DNA of 7,840 nucleotides, from contig JAHDIA010000271.1 of NCBI GenBank assembly GCA_020631035.1, positions 1-7,840 of the forward strand, written 5' to 3'. The DNA comes from Chitinophagales bacterium (GTDB lineage: Bacteria > Bacteroidota > Bacteroidia > Chitinophagales > UBA2359). A model generated the notes under the pieces. The model was given only the letters and a program-made list of their open reading frames with translations. It ran no database searches and was not told the origin of the DNA. Made by a program: the position numbers and the translations under genes. Below are positions 1 to 6,357 of this stretch, one piece after another. Within the stretch, counting starts at the first letter, position 1. Each line of letters begins with the position of its first letter.

Positions 1-28
1 ATTTTTTAACCTTAAAATTTACTTAAAG
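1..28 (+). promoter_or_regulatory. AT-rich translation leader of A1, conserved with A2
   Basis: The 28 bases before the A1 start closely match the 27 bases before the A2 start at 5599-5625. Both begin ATTTTTTAA and both have an AAAAT block before a purine-ending AAG that abuts the ATG. Conservation outside the coding sequence means the duplication included the 5' untranslated leader, or that the leader matters for translation. A short A-rich leader replacing a strong Shine-Dalgarno is typical of Bacteroidota. Confidence 0.5.
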
Positions 29-703
29 ATGAAGAACTTTTTTCAGTTAATCGGCTTAATTATGTTATTTGCTTTGTGTACCAATAGTGATATTGTTGCG
101 CAAGAAACGGTCAATGGAAAATTGACTGTTAATCAAAGCAATGCGAGTCAATCAGCCGCTCAAGTAATCACTCCGAGATTTGGCATGTTGATTGACAATG
201 CCTATACAGGTAGTAGCAATGCCTACTCTATTGTTTGTAGAAATGCGGGGACAACAGTCTTTCAAGTATTCAACGATGGGAATGTACGAATTGGAGATAT
301 GAGCTTTGCAAAATCTACCGTTGGCGATTACAAATTGTTTGTCAAAGGCGGCATTTTGACCGAAAGAGTTAAAGTCGCTGACTATGATACAGACAAATGG
401 GCTGACTATGTATTTGCTGAAGATTATGAGCTAAACAGCATCGAAGAAGTAGCTAAATTTGTGAAGACAAACAAGCACTTACCCAATGTTCCTTCTGCTC
501 AAGAAGTTGGCGAGAATGGCTTTGAATTGGCAGAAATGGATGCTACTTTGCTTCGTCAAATCGAGGAATTGTGGCTGCATACCATTGCAACAAATGAACG
601 ATTAAATCAAGAGAAAACTGAGCTACAAGCTAGCAATCAGGACTTGATGGAGCAATACCAGTTGTTGTTACAGAGAGTGGAATCATTAGAAGCTCAGAAG
701 TAA
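29..703 (+). CDS. Secreted coiled-coil protein with Bacteroidota HLPNVPSAQEV-type C-terminal module (copy A1)
   Basis: A 224-residue exported protein of unknown function. Residues 1-24 form a signal peptide: Lys2, a hydrophobic core, then cleavage after Ala24 in VAQ. Residues 25-115 look like a beta-rich region (TPRFGMLIDN, VFQVFNDGNVRIGD). Residues 116-182 carry a module common at the end of Bacteroidota surface and tail-fibre-like proteins: a GGILTERVKVA strand, WADYVF, HLPNVPSAQEV from His150, and EMDATLLRQIEEL from Glu169. The last 45-50 residues are heptad-like and rich in Leu, Glu and Gln, so probably a coiled coil that oligomerises the protein. The SDxRLKxxI signature of peptidase S74 chaperones is not visible, so I do not call it S74. 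There is no T9SS tail. It is a clear paralogue of the protein at 5626-6309. The ATG follows an A-rich leader with no strong Shine-Dalgarno, usual for this phylum. Its promoter would lie left of the window. Confidence 0.9.
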   Translation: MKNFFQLIGLIMLFALCTNSDIVAQETVNGKLTVNQSNASQSAAQVITPRFGMLIDNAYTGSSNAYSIVCRNAGTTVFQVFNDGNVRIGDMSFAKSTVGDYKLFVKGGILTERVKVADYDTDKWADYVFAEDYELNSIEEVAKFVKTNKHLPNVPSAQEVGENGFELAEMDATLLRQIEELWLHTIATNERLNQEKTELQASNQDLMEQYQLLLQRVESLEAQK

Positions 704-971
704 AACAAAACATTTAATGAAACAAGGAACAAGAGCGTACAAATAATCGGTAAGGATACAAAACGATGATCACTTCCTTAACCATTTTAACGATTAACGA
801 CTAGCTGTACCAGCCCAACTACTTGCTTGGAATATACCTACAAGCAAACTAGATTACAAGCTGATATAATTTTAAATTTACTAGCAAAACATTATTGCTA
901 GACTGGGAAAGCTATGTCTTTTGTACTGCTTTGGTTCCTTATTTCCTCACCTTTTTAAAACCAAAGTAAAA
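704..971. other. A1-PAP intergenic spacer with small inverted repeats
   Basis: This 268-base spacer has no credible ORF. It holds several short inverted repeats: an interrupted stem around 745-796 (AATCGGTAAGGA against TCCTTAACC plus CGATT), TTGCTTG/CAAGCAA at 823-829 and 841-847, and CTAGCAA/TTGCTAG at 881-887 and 895-901. None is followed by a run of T, so none is a convincing intrinsic terminator. I see no exact TAnnTTTG promoter element. The spacer is far longer than the 45-46-base gaps elsewhere in the two cassettes, so it could hold an undetected promoter or a processed or attenuating leader. Its last 30 bases match the leader of B2. Confidence 0.5.
881..901. repeat. Perfect 7-bp inverted repeat ahead of PAP
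   Basis: CTAGCAA and TTGCTAG can pair as a 7-bp stem with a 7-base loop. No T-tract follows, so this is not an ordinary terminator. It lies 70 bases before the PAP start and could be an RNA hairpin or a protein-binding palindrome. A stem this short can arise by chance. Confidence 0.3.
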
Positions 972-974
972 ATG
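941..974 (+). repeat. Leader repeat, copy at the PAP start
   Basis: This stretch, ending with the PAP start codon, matches 6326-6357, which ends with the B2 start codon. Both run ATTTC, TCA, a T-tract, AAA, then CCAAAGTAA and the ATG, with two small indels. The match continues into the first codons as ATGCAAAAAATA. PAP and B2 are unrelated proteins, so the shared DNA marks a common ancestral gene start or a recombination junction, not shared function. Confidence 0.6.
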
Positions 975-3734
975 CAAAAAATATATTTTAGTTTATGGAT
1001 GCTCTTTGCCACTTTGAGTAGTCTATGTGCCTACAATACGGAATTGGAGGCTGTGAGTTGTGAAGCAGAGATGAGCATGACTGATGATTGTTATGATCAG
1101 AATGGCGACCTCATCATAACAAATTTTGAAACTAACTTTGAACGTCAACCGTACTTACAAAACTTACTCTCTTTTGAAGAAGGAACAGCACAAGTTGTAA
1201 TTAAATGGAGAATTGGATTAGCACAAGAAGATGCCGTAAACACAATAGATGAGTTAGATCAAGAGTCAATATGTTATGATGTTCCATTTATTCATGCAAC
1301 AGGATATTATGCCAATACAGATTATATCACTACCTATGAAGAAAATGACAATTTCAAAGAAGATGTAACTGATTTACCTGATTTATTAGATGGCAACTCT
1401 CAATATTTAGACTACCAAATTTGTCTCTGGGAAGTAATTGACCCTACAATTAGTGACGAGATTAATCTTGATTCAGAAATGTGCCATATTGCTTCTTCTA
1501 ATGGTAATTTAACTCGAACAAACAAAACATATTGCAAGTTGTTCACATACAAAATGTATGATAATGAGGAAGATGATCTCCATAAAACAAGAAAATACCC
1601 TGTTGCATTTCCTGGAATGGATTTTACTTTTAAAAGTGATCAAGTTTTGACCTCTAATACTACCTATAAATACATTGTATCCTGTGATGCTAGCAGCCCT
1701 ACAGTTACAGGATATTTTACGACCCCTCCTAATCCTGGTACAGCTTTTAGTAATGATGATCCTTTAAAAATATGGGTACAAGGTGATGCTGGTTCAGCCA
1801 ACGGAGATCAAGGTAAAATGAAAGAAGCCTTCTTAAAGTACACTCAAAACTGGGAAAATTTCACAAATGATACTGAAGGAAGTCAGCATTTCAATGGTAC
1901 AGACCTTATACTAAGTTTAGGAGATAATGCTTATGGGGGTTCAGTACCAACAGATGTTGATGAAGGAGCAGACTATTCTTTCCAGGAAGCTTTATTTGAT
2001 CCTTTTGAAAAAATTTTAAAATATATACCTTACTTCCCTGCTTTAGGTAATCATGAAACAGCTTATGGACAAATACAAGACTATTACGATATTTTCGACC
2101 TTCCTGTTTACAATGGTACTATTGATGTCACAGATAATGGTGAAGTTGTTTCAAATGACTTAGAGACTGAAGAGTTTTATTCTTTTGATTATGGAAATGT
2201 TCATTTTATTTCTTTAAACTCACAAGCTGAAAATGATTTTCAAATAGAACATATGAAAGTCTGGTTAGAAAATGATTTGTGTACTAATGCTAATAATAGT
2301 GATACAAAATGGACAATTGTCTATGCCCATGCTCCAATATTTACTTCAGGACCTCGTGAAAATAGAAGTACTTGGAATTTAGCACTTGATGGTGATAAGG
2401 CCGAAGGATACATTGAAACAATGGCTATTGACATGATGCAAATTTTACAAGATTATGATGTTGACTTAGTACTTAGTGGGCATAATCACATGTTCGAGCG
2501 TTCCTATTTCTTAGAACATTTAGAAGGTGTTACTGATAGTGATAATACTAATGATGTTAGTGTAAATAATAATACTAATGAAGTTACAGATTTATACAAT
2601 AAAGTCAAAGTTCTAGATAATGATGATGATTATAACAAGACTGGAACATCGAATAATGGTACAGTCTTCATCACCTGTGGGTCTTCTTGTAAACATGAAA
2701 GAATATATGACTCAGATCATACTCAAAGTTCAGATGCAGCTTGTAATGAAGTAATCTTTAAGACTTATAATACTAAGTTTTTCGACCATCCTGTGATGAA
2801 ACAGTTTTATGATGAACAATGTGGAGTATCAGACGAAGATGAAGATATTGATGTTATAAATGGAAATAGAGCTCTCATAGACATAGGTTCTCTATCTATT
2901 GAAATTACAGAAGACCTCCTCACAGGTAAATACATAGGTTTCGATGACAATGGAAATTTTGTAGAATTGGACGAATTTACTATAAACAAACCTTCTTCAA
3001 GTTCTGCTTCTATAATAACATCTATAACTGCTAATCTGAAAGTATATTTAGAAGGAGCCTGGGCGGCACCCTCATCTGAAGGTCTAATGTCTACCTCATT
3101 GTATGATGCAGGCTTACTTCCTTTGTCCCAACCTTACAATGTTGCTCCCTACAATTATGATGGAAATGAAAGTGTTACCGAAATGCCTGACAATGTAGTA
3201 GATTGGGTACTAGTTGAGATTGGTGAAGGAGAGATTGTAGAGATTGACAATAGTGCTAAGTTCCAACTAAATGCCCCTGAACAAAAAGCTGCTCTTTTAT
3301 TAAGTAATGGAAATATCATTAATCCTTCTACTTCGGAACCATTGATATTTGATAATTTATATTCTAATACTGAGTATCATATAGCTATTAGACATAGAAA
3401 TCATCTAGATATAGTTTCTAATGAACCATATATATACCATCCTTGTAATCCCAGTATTAATATAGATTTCACTACCTCTAGTGAGATAACAGCGGGGCTA
3501 TTTCAAATAAAATTAATTGAAGACATAGATGCCTATGCCATGTATGTAGGTGACTATACTCAAGATGGGATTATACAAGTTTCTGATCATGATGCTTGGA
3601 AAGACAATCCTGCTCAACTCAATGGTTATTATATTACTGATGGCACTCTAGATGGTATTGTTCAACTTACTGATGATGATGTTTGGCGTCCAAACAAAGC
3701 TAAGATAGGCTATCTTACTTCTCCAGATGAATAA
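972..3734 (+). CDS. Secreted purple-acid-phosphatase-like metallophosphoesterase with C-terminal dockerin-like loops
   Basis: A 920-residue exported enzyme, predicted to hydrolyse phosphate mono- or diesters at a two-metal centre outside the cytoplasm. The start at 972 gives a clean signal peptide (MQKIYFSLWMLFATLSSLCA); an upstream ATG at 921 in frame would put 17 residues ahead of it and is less likely. Residues 55-260 resemble the N-terminal FN3-like domain of purple acid phosphatases (RQPYLQ at 58, TTYKY at 230, FTTPP near 255). The catalytic domain shows every family ligand: D272 (GDAG), D318 and Y321 (GDNAY), N360 and H361 (GNHE), H453 (YAHAP), H504 and H506 (GHNHMFER). Residues 522-563 are an Asn/Asp-rich insert. 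Residues 690-850 form a Bacteroidota surface module (GLMSTSL, LLPLSQPYN, DWVLVEI, RHRNHL). Two Asp-rich loops at 861-872 and 890-901 resemble dockerin calcium loops. There is no T9SS tail. It lies between A1 and B1. Substrate is unknown. Confidence 0.88.
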   Translation: MQKIYFSLWMLFATLSSLCAYNTELEAVSCEAEMSMTDDCYDQNGDLIITNFETNFERQPYLQNLLSFEEGTAQVVIKWRIGLAQEDAVNTIDELDQESICYDVPFIHATGYYANTDYITTYEENDNFKEDVTDLPDLLDGNSQYLDYQICLWEVIDPTISDEINLDSEMCHIASSNGNLTRTNKTYCKLFTYKMYDNEEDDLHKTRKYPVAFPGMDFTFKSDQVLTSNTTYKYIVSCDASSPTVTGYFTTPPNPGTAFSNDDPLKIWVQGDAGSANGDQGKMKEAFLKYTQNWENFTNDTEGSQHFNGTDLILSLGDNAYGGSVPTDVDEGADYSFQEALFDPFEKILKYIPYFPALGNHETAYGQIQDYYDIFDLPVYNGTIDVTDNGEVVSNDLETEEFYSFDYGNVHFISLNSQAENDFQIEHMKVWLENDLCTNANNSDTKWTIVYAHAPIFTSGPRENRSTWNLALDGDKAEGYIETMAIDMMQILQDYDVDLVLSGHNHMFERSYFLEHLEGVTDSDNTNDVSVNNNTNEVTDLYNKVKVLDNDDDYNKTGTSNNGTVFITCGSSCKHERIYDSDHTQSSDAACNEVIFKTYNTKFFDHPVMKQFYDEQCGVSDEDEDIDVINGNRALIDIGSLSIEITEDLLTGKYIGFDDNGNFVELDEFTINKPSSSSASIITSITANLKVYLEGAWAAPSSEGLMSTSLYDAGLLPLSQPYNVAPYNYDGNESVTEMPDNVVDWVLVEIGEGEIVEIDNSAKFQLNAPEQKAALLLSNGNIINPSTSEPLIFDNLYSNTEYHIAIRHRNHLDIVSNEPYIYHPCNPSINIDFTTSSEITAGLFQIKLIEDIDAYAMYVGDYTQDGIIQVSDHDAWKDNPAQLNGYYITDGTLDGIVQLTDDDVWRPNKAKIGYLTSPDE
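2541..2594 (+). repeat. In-frame 27-base tandem repeat inside PAP
   Basis: Two adjacent 27-base units start at 2541 and 2568. ATAATACTAATG is identical in both and the following six bases differ at one position. The unit is nine codons, so the reading frame is kept (DNTNDVSVN then NNTNEVTDL). It sits in the Asn/Asp-rich insert between the last metal-binding motif (GHNHMFER) and the next core strand (VFITCGSS), a position where a surface loop tolerates expansion. Slipped-strand duplication is the likely origin. Confidence 0.6.
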
Positions 3735-3780
3735 ACCATCCATCTCAACCACATTTAATCAACTTAAAAAAGAAAATAAA

Positions 3781-4944
3781 ATGCAAAACATATTAAAATA
3801 TATGCTCCTAATGCTGTGTTTTACGGTCAGCTTGGGAGCCTTTGCCCAAGGGGTAGAGGTCAAACTCGAATACCGAAGTGAGAATTGTTCGAGTGATTAT
3901 TTAAACAATCCTCAATACATTGCAGACATCTATGTGAGACATACGCCTACTACTGGAAACAAATATTTAGGCAACACTAGCATTTACTTCACATACGATG
4001 CAGAGGTATTGCGCTTCACCGACTATCAATCTAGCAATTTTAATGAATATACTCGTTGTTATGTTAGAAATATGGGGGTCGTAAGACCTTATAGCGATCA
4101 CTCTTTTGATGGAGATGTCCCTGGTAATTTTTTGTTGACCTTTTTGTTGCGTATCCCTAGCCTAGCGGGTGGCAACGGTAGCCAAGCTTGTCTTAACATC
4201 AACAACAATTGGATTAAGGTCGGTAGCACCAGTTTTGAAGTATTGGATATGCAAACCTCTCCCAATTTTCATTTTTTTGGAACCAATGGCGACTACCCAC
4301 TCGACACCAGAGGCACCAACTTTTCGCAAGACAACAATGAAGACAAATACAAGCAGTATTTTGTAGAGAGTCCCCAACTCTCCTATGCACAAGTTTGTAG
4401 CAATGCCAACCAAGCCTGCTGCCCTGTCAATGCCACTTATACTGGTCCACTTCCTCCATATACAGCTGTAGAAAACACCATTGTTGCCAATCAAACAAGT
4501 GTGGGAGCTAGTGGGGATGTCGTATTCCAAGCGGGCGAACAAATCGAGTTGAATGCCGATTTTGAAGTGGCGAAAGGCGGGAATTTTGACGCTTACATTG
4601 CCGCTTGTGATGCTACAATTTGCAACAATACTGGCGGTGCAAGATTGGGCGAAACAAGCACTGAGACAACACTCGACAATCCAGTAAACTTGGAAGTCAA
4701 AGCCTATCCAAATCCCTTTGACCATTCGACCCAAATCAGCTTTAGTATTTCCGAAGCCAGCAATACCTCTATCATTATTTATGATGCACAAGGCAAAGCC
4801 ATTCAACGCCTTATTGACAATGAGTCTAAAGAGGCAGGTACACACGAAATCATTTTTGATGCTAGTACATTAAAGAGTGGCGTTTATTTCTATACTGTAC
4901 AAGTTGGATACAAAGAAGTCACCAATAAGTTAGTGGTGTTTTAA
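3781..4944 (+). CDS. T9SS type A sorting domain protein with 3-coathanger-stack-like segment (copy B1)
   Basis: A 387-residue surface or secreted protein. With the start at 3781 it has a compact signal peptide cleaved after Ala22 (AFA-Q) and an A-rich leader just before the ATG. An in-frame ATG at 3727 overlaps the PAP stop and would add 18 residues; it is less likely but not excluded. Residues 24-200 form a beta-rich domain of unrecognised family, with IYFTYDAEVLRF faintly recalling cohesins. A conserved QACCP cysteine pair lies at 211-215. Residues 229-276 (NTIVANQ ... VVFQAGEQIELNADFEV ... C) match the 3-coathanger-stack pattern. Residues 303-387 are a type A T9SS sorting domain: KAYPNPF, a SIIIYDAQGK strand, SGVYFYTV and the final KLVVF. 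That tail should be removed on export and the protein anchored or released. It starts 46 bases after PAP and probably shares its transcript. It is a paralogue of the protein at 6355-7584. Confidence 0.9.
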   Translation: MQNILKYMLLMLCFTVSLGAFAQGVEVKLEYRSENCSSDYLNNPQYIADIYVRHTPTTGNKYLGNTSIYFTYDAEVLRFTDYQSSNFNEYTRCYVRNMGVVRPYSDHSFDGDVPGNFLLTFLLRIPSLAGGNGSQACLNINNNWIKVGSTSFEVLDMQTSPNFHFFGTNGDYPLDTRGTNFSQDNNEDKYKQYFVESPQLSYAQVCSNANQACCPVNATYTGPLPPYTAVENTIVANQTSVGASGDVVFQAGEQIELNADFEVAKGGNFDAYIAACDATICNNTGGARLGETSTETTLDNPVNLEVKAYPNPFDHSTQISFSISEASNTSIIIYDAQGKAIQRLIDNESKEAGTHEIIFDASTLKSGVYFYTVQVGYKEVTNKLVVF

Positions 4945-4952
4945 TAAGCTAA

Positions 4953-4972
4953 AAGCATAAAAGGATATGCTT
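4953..4972 (+). terminator. Weak hairpin just after B1
   Basis: AAGCATA and TATGCTT form a perfect 7-bp stem around a 6-base purine loop, eight bases after the B1 stop. It is AU-rich and followed only by ATTATTTC. It may protect the 3' end of the transcript or act as a weak terminator ahead of the strong one at 5020. Confidence 0.35.
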
Positions 4973-5019
4973 ATTATTTCAACATTACTGAAACAAGTTT
5001 TTATAGGTTAAATACTTTT

Positions 5020-5052
5020 AAAAAGTCGCTCATTTATGAGCGGCTTTTTTTT
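5020..5052 (+). terminator. Strong intrinsic terminator closing cassette 1
   Basis: AGTCGCTCA (5024-5032) pairs with TGAGCGGCT (5037-5045) across a TTTA loop. The stem has nine pairs, one of them G-U, and a GC-rich base. Eight T residues follow directly and five A residues precede it, so it could also act on transcription from the other direction. It lies about 75 bases after B1, ends the A1-PAP-B1 transcription unit and insulates cassette 2. Confidence 0.88.
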
Positions 5053-5474
5053 GTTTTTATGGGGCAATGTGCGTGGTACTAGGCTACGTATTGGTCTGGT
5101 TATCGGGCGCATGTTTTGGGCTGCGTCCTAGGCTTCATCCACCCGCTTCGTCCTGCGCGGGTTTTGTTTTGATTGGGTGATGTGAACTATGTTTCATCTT
5201 AATTGCTGCGTGGCGCATGGGGAAGGATAAGTGTATAGTACCAACTAAGCATAAAAAGATACCAGACTGAGCTAATCTGAAACGAGGAGAGTCGCCCATA
5301 AAAAACTTATTAAAACAACTATTTTATATTATTTTCAGCCTAAAAAGCCAATAAATTAAAAGTACTCCCAAAGCAAACACAAACAACTGACTACCAATAA
5401 AATACACTCAACACAACTCACCTGATTCATATTTTTTATTCAAAAAACAAAGCATAATTTTCCTAAAATCTGTA
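5053..5474. other. Gene-free stretch with a GC-rich, hairpin-bearing island
   Basis: No ORF with coding character is visible on either strand. From about 5061 to 5225 the sequence is clearly richer in G and C than the surrounding genes and has repeated short words: TGCGT with CTAGGCT at 5070-5085 and 5122-5134, and GGCGCATG at 5105 and 5212. ACCCGC (5141-5146) pairs with GCGGGT (5157-5162). From about 5290 the sequence returns to very AT-rich DNA with no structure I can name. The island looks like an intergenic repeat element or a structured RNA, but I cannot assign it to a family. Confidence 0.45.
5141..5170 (+). terminator. GC-rich hairpin followed by T-rich DNA
   Basis: ACCCGC and GCGGGT form a 6-bp GC-rich stem with a 10-base loop, followed by TTTGTTTT. 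It has the form of a second intrinsic terminator about 90 bases after the strong one. It may instead be the core of a dispersed palindromic repeat, since it lies inside the GC-rich island and no gene directly precedes it. Confidence 0.35.
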
Positions 5475-5507
5475 CTTGCAACAAGCCTGATTTTGTCGAT
5501 AACTTTG
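5475..5507 (+). promoter_or_regulatory. Bacteroidota-type promoter for A2-B2
   Basis: TAACTTTG at 5500-5507 matches exactly the -7 element TAnnTTTG used by the primary sigma factor of Bacteroidota. CTTG at 5475-5478, with a 21-base spacer, fits the partly conserved -33 TTG element. Transcription would start near 5512-5516, giving an untranslated leader of roughly 110 bases before A2. Its place downstream of the cassette 1 terminator supports separate transcription of the A2-B2 pair. Confidence 0.6.
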
Positions 5508-5598
5508 AGGTATAATTAAAAGAACAAGAGCAACTTCCTACCAAAAGAATAATAAATTTTCTATGCCTTGGGAAATTGTTCTAAAGTTCTTCTAAACT

Positions 5599-5625
5599 AT
5601 TTTTTAATCTCAAAATCTTAACAAG
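5599..5625 (+). promoter_or_regulatory. AT-rich translation leader of A2, conserved with A1
   Basis: This is the counterpart of the leader at 1-28. It begins with the same ATTTTTTAA, has the same internal AAAAT block, and also ends in AAG at the ATG. The similarity continues through the signal-peptide codons, for example CGGCTTAATTAT and ACCAATAGTGAT. Confidence 0.5.
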
Positions 5626-6309
5626 ATGAAAAACTTTTTTCAATTAATCGGCTTAATTATTTTACTTGCTTTGTTTACCAATAGTGATACAAATGCGCAA
5701 CAAAACATCACTGGCAAATTAACAGTAACACAAACTGCCAACTCAGCAGCAGCCCAGTTCATCACTCCTCGTTTTGGGGTTTTAGTTGACAATTCCTACA
5801 CTAGTACTGCCACTAATTCTTACTCACTTCTTTGTCGAAACAATGGAAGTGCTGTCTTTCAAGTATTCAACAATGGCAAAGTAAAAATTGGAGATGTTTC
5901 TTTTGCCAATGCCAATGTGGGCAATTACAAACTATTTGTCAAAGATGGTATACTAACCGAACGTGTCCGAATAGCTGAATACGACAGTGCCAAATGGGCT
6001 GACTTTGTTTTTGCCAATGACTATCAATTAAATTCTCTCGAAATGGTAGAATTTTTTGTCCAAAACAACAAGCATTTACCCAATGTACCCTCTGCACAAG
6101 AAGTAGCAAAAAAAGGATTTGACTTGGCAGATATGGATGCTACCCTCCTTCGTCAAATTGAAGAATTGTGGTTGCATACCATCGAACTCAACAAAACAAA
6201 TAAATCTTTGGAAGAAGTAAATGAAGATTTGATTCAATCGAACCAACAATTGAATGCACAATACAATCTATTGCTTCAAAGAATAGAAAAACTTGAAGCA
6301 CAAAAATAA
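5626..6309 (+). CDS. Secreted coiled-coil protein with Bacteroidota HLPNVPSAQEV-type C-terminal module (copy A2)
   Basis: A 227-residue exported protein and the paralogue of A1, with roughly two thirds of positions the same by eye. The signal peptide (MKNFFQLIGLIILLALFTNS...NAQ) is nearly identical to that of A1. The beta-rich middle keeps TPRFGVLVDN and VFQVFNNGKVKIGD. The C-terminal module keeps GILTERVRIAEYD, WADFVF, HLPNVPSAQEV from His150 and DMDATLLRQIEELWLHTI. The divergent tail, from about residue 185, remains a Leu/Asn/Glu-rich coiled coil and again ends LEAQK. Divergence is concentrated in the coiled coil and the early mature region; the module is conserved. B2 starts 45 bases downstream with no terminator between, so the two are probably cotranscribed from the promoter at 5475-5507. 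Function is not known. Confidence 0.9.
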   Translation: MKNFFQLIGLIILLALFTNSDTNAQQNITGKLTVTQTANSAAAQFITPRFGVLVDNSYTSTATNSYSLLCRNNGSAVFQVFNNGKVKIGDVSFANANVGNYKLFVKDGILTERVRIAEYDSAKWADFVFANDYQLNSLEMVEFFVQNNKHLPNVPSAQEVAKKGFDLADMDATLLRQIEELWLHTIELNKTNKSLEEVNEDLIQSNQQLNAQYNLLLQRIEKLEAQK

Positions 6310-6325
6310 GATTTGTGCCTACTCC

Positions 6326-6357
6326 ATTTCTTCATTTTTTAAATCCAAAGTAATATG
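6326..6357 (+). repeat. Leader repeat, copy at the B2 start
   Basis: Matches 941-974 ahead of PAP, as described there, including CCAAAGTAA shortly before the ATG and ATGCAAAAAATA across it. The corresponding DNA just before B1 (3735-3780) lacks CCAAAGTAA. The B2 start region therefore resembles the start of PAP more than the start of its own paralogue. Confidence 0.6.

Noticed and set aside
29..703. Peptidase S74 / phage tail-fibre assignment for A1 and A2
   Set aside because: The HLPNVPSAQEV module occurs in many Bacteroidota proteins that resemble tail fibres, but the S74 catalytic Ser-Asp signature is absent, and there are no phage genes around.
921..971. Upstream in-frame ATG for PAP
   Set aside because: It would place 17 residues before a clean signal peptide, and the leader shared with B2 ends precisely at the ATG at 972.
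4162..4845. 227-codon open frame on the minus strand
   Set aside because: It lies wholly within B1, whose frame has a signal peptide, conserved paralogue and T9SS tail. The reverse product has no recognisable motif and no leader.
5053..5625. CRISPR array, tRNA or insertion sequence
   Set aside because: There are no regularly spaced repeats, no cloverleaf with a T-loop, no terminal inverted repeats and no transposase frame.
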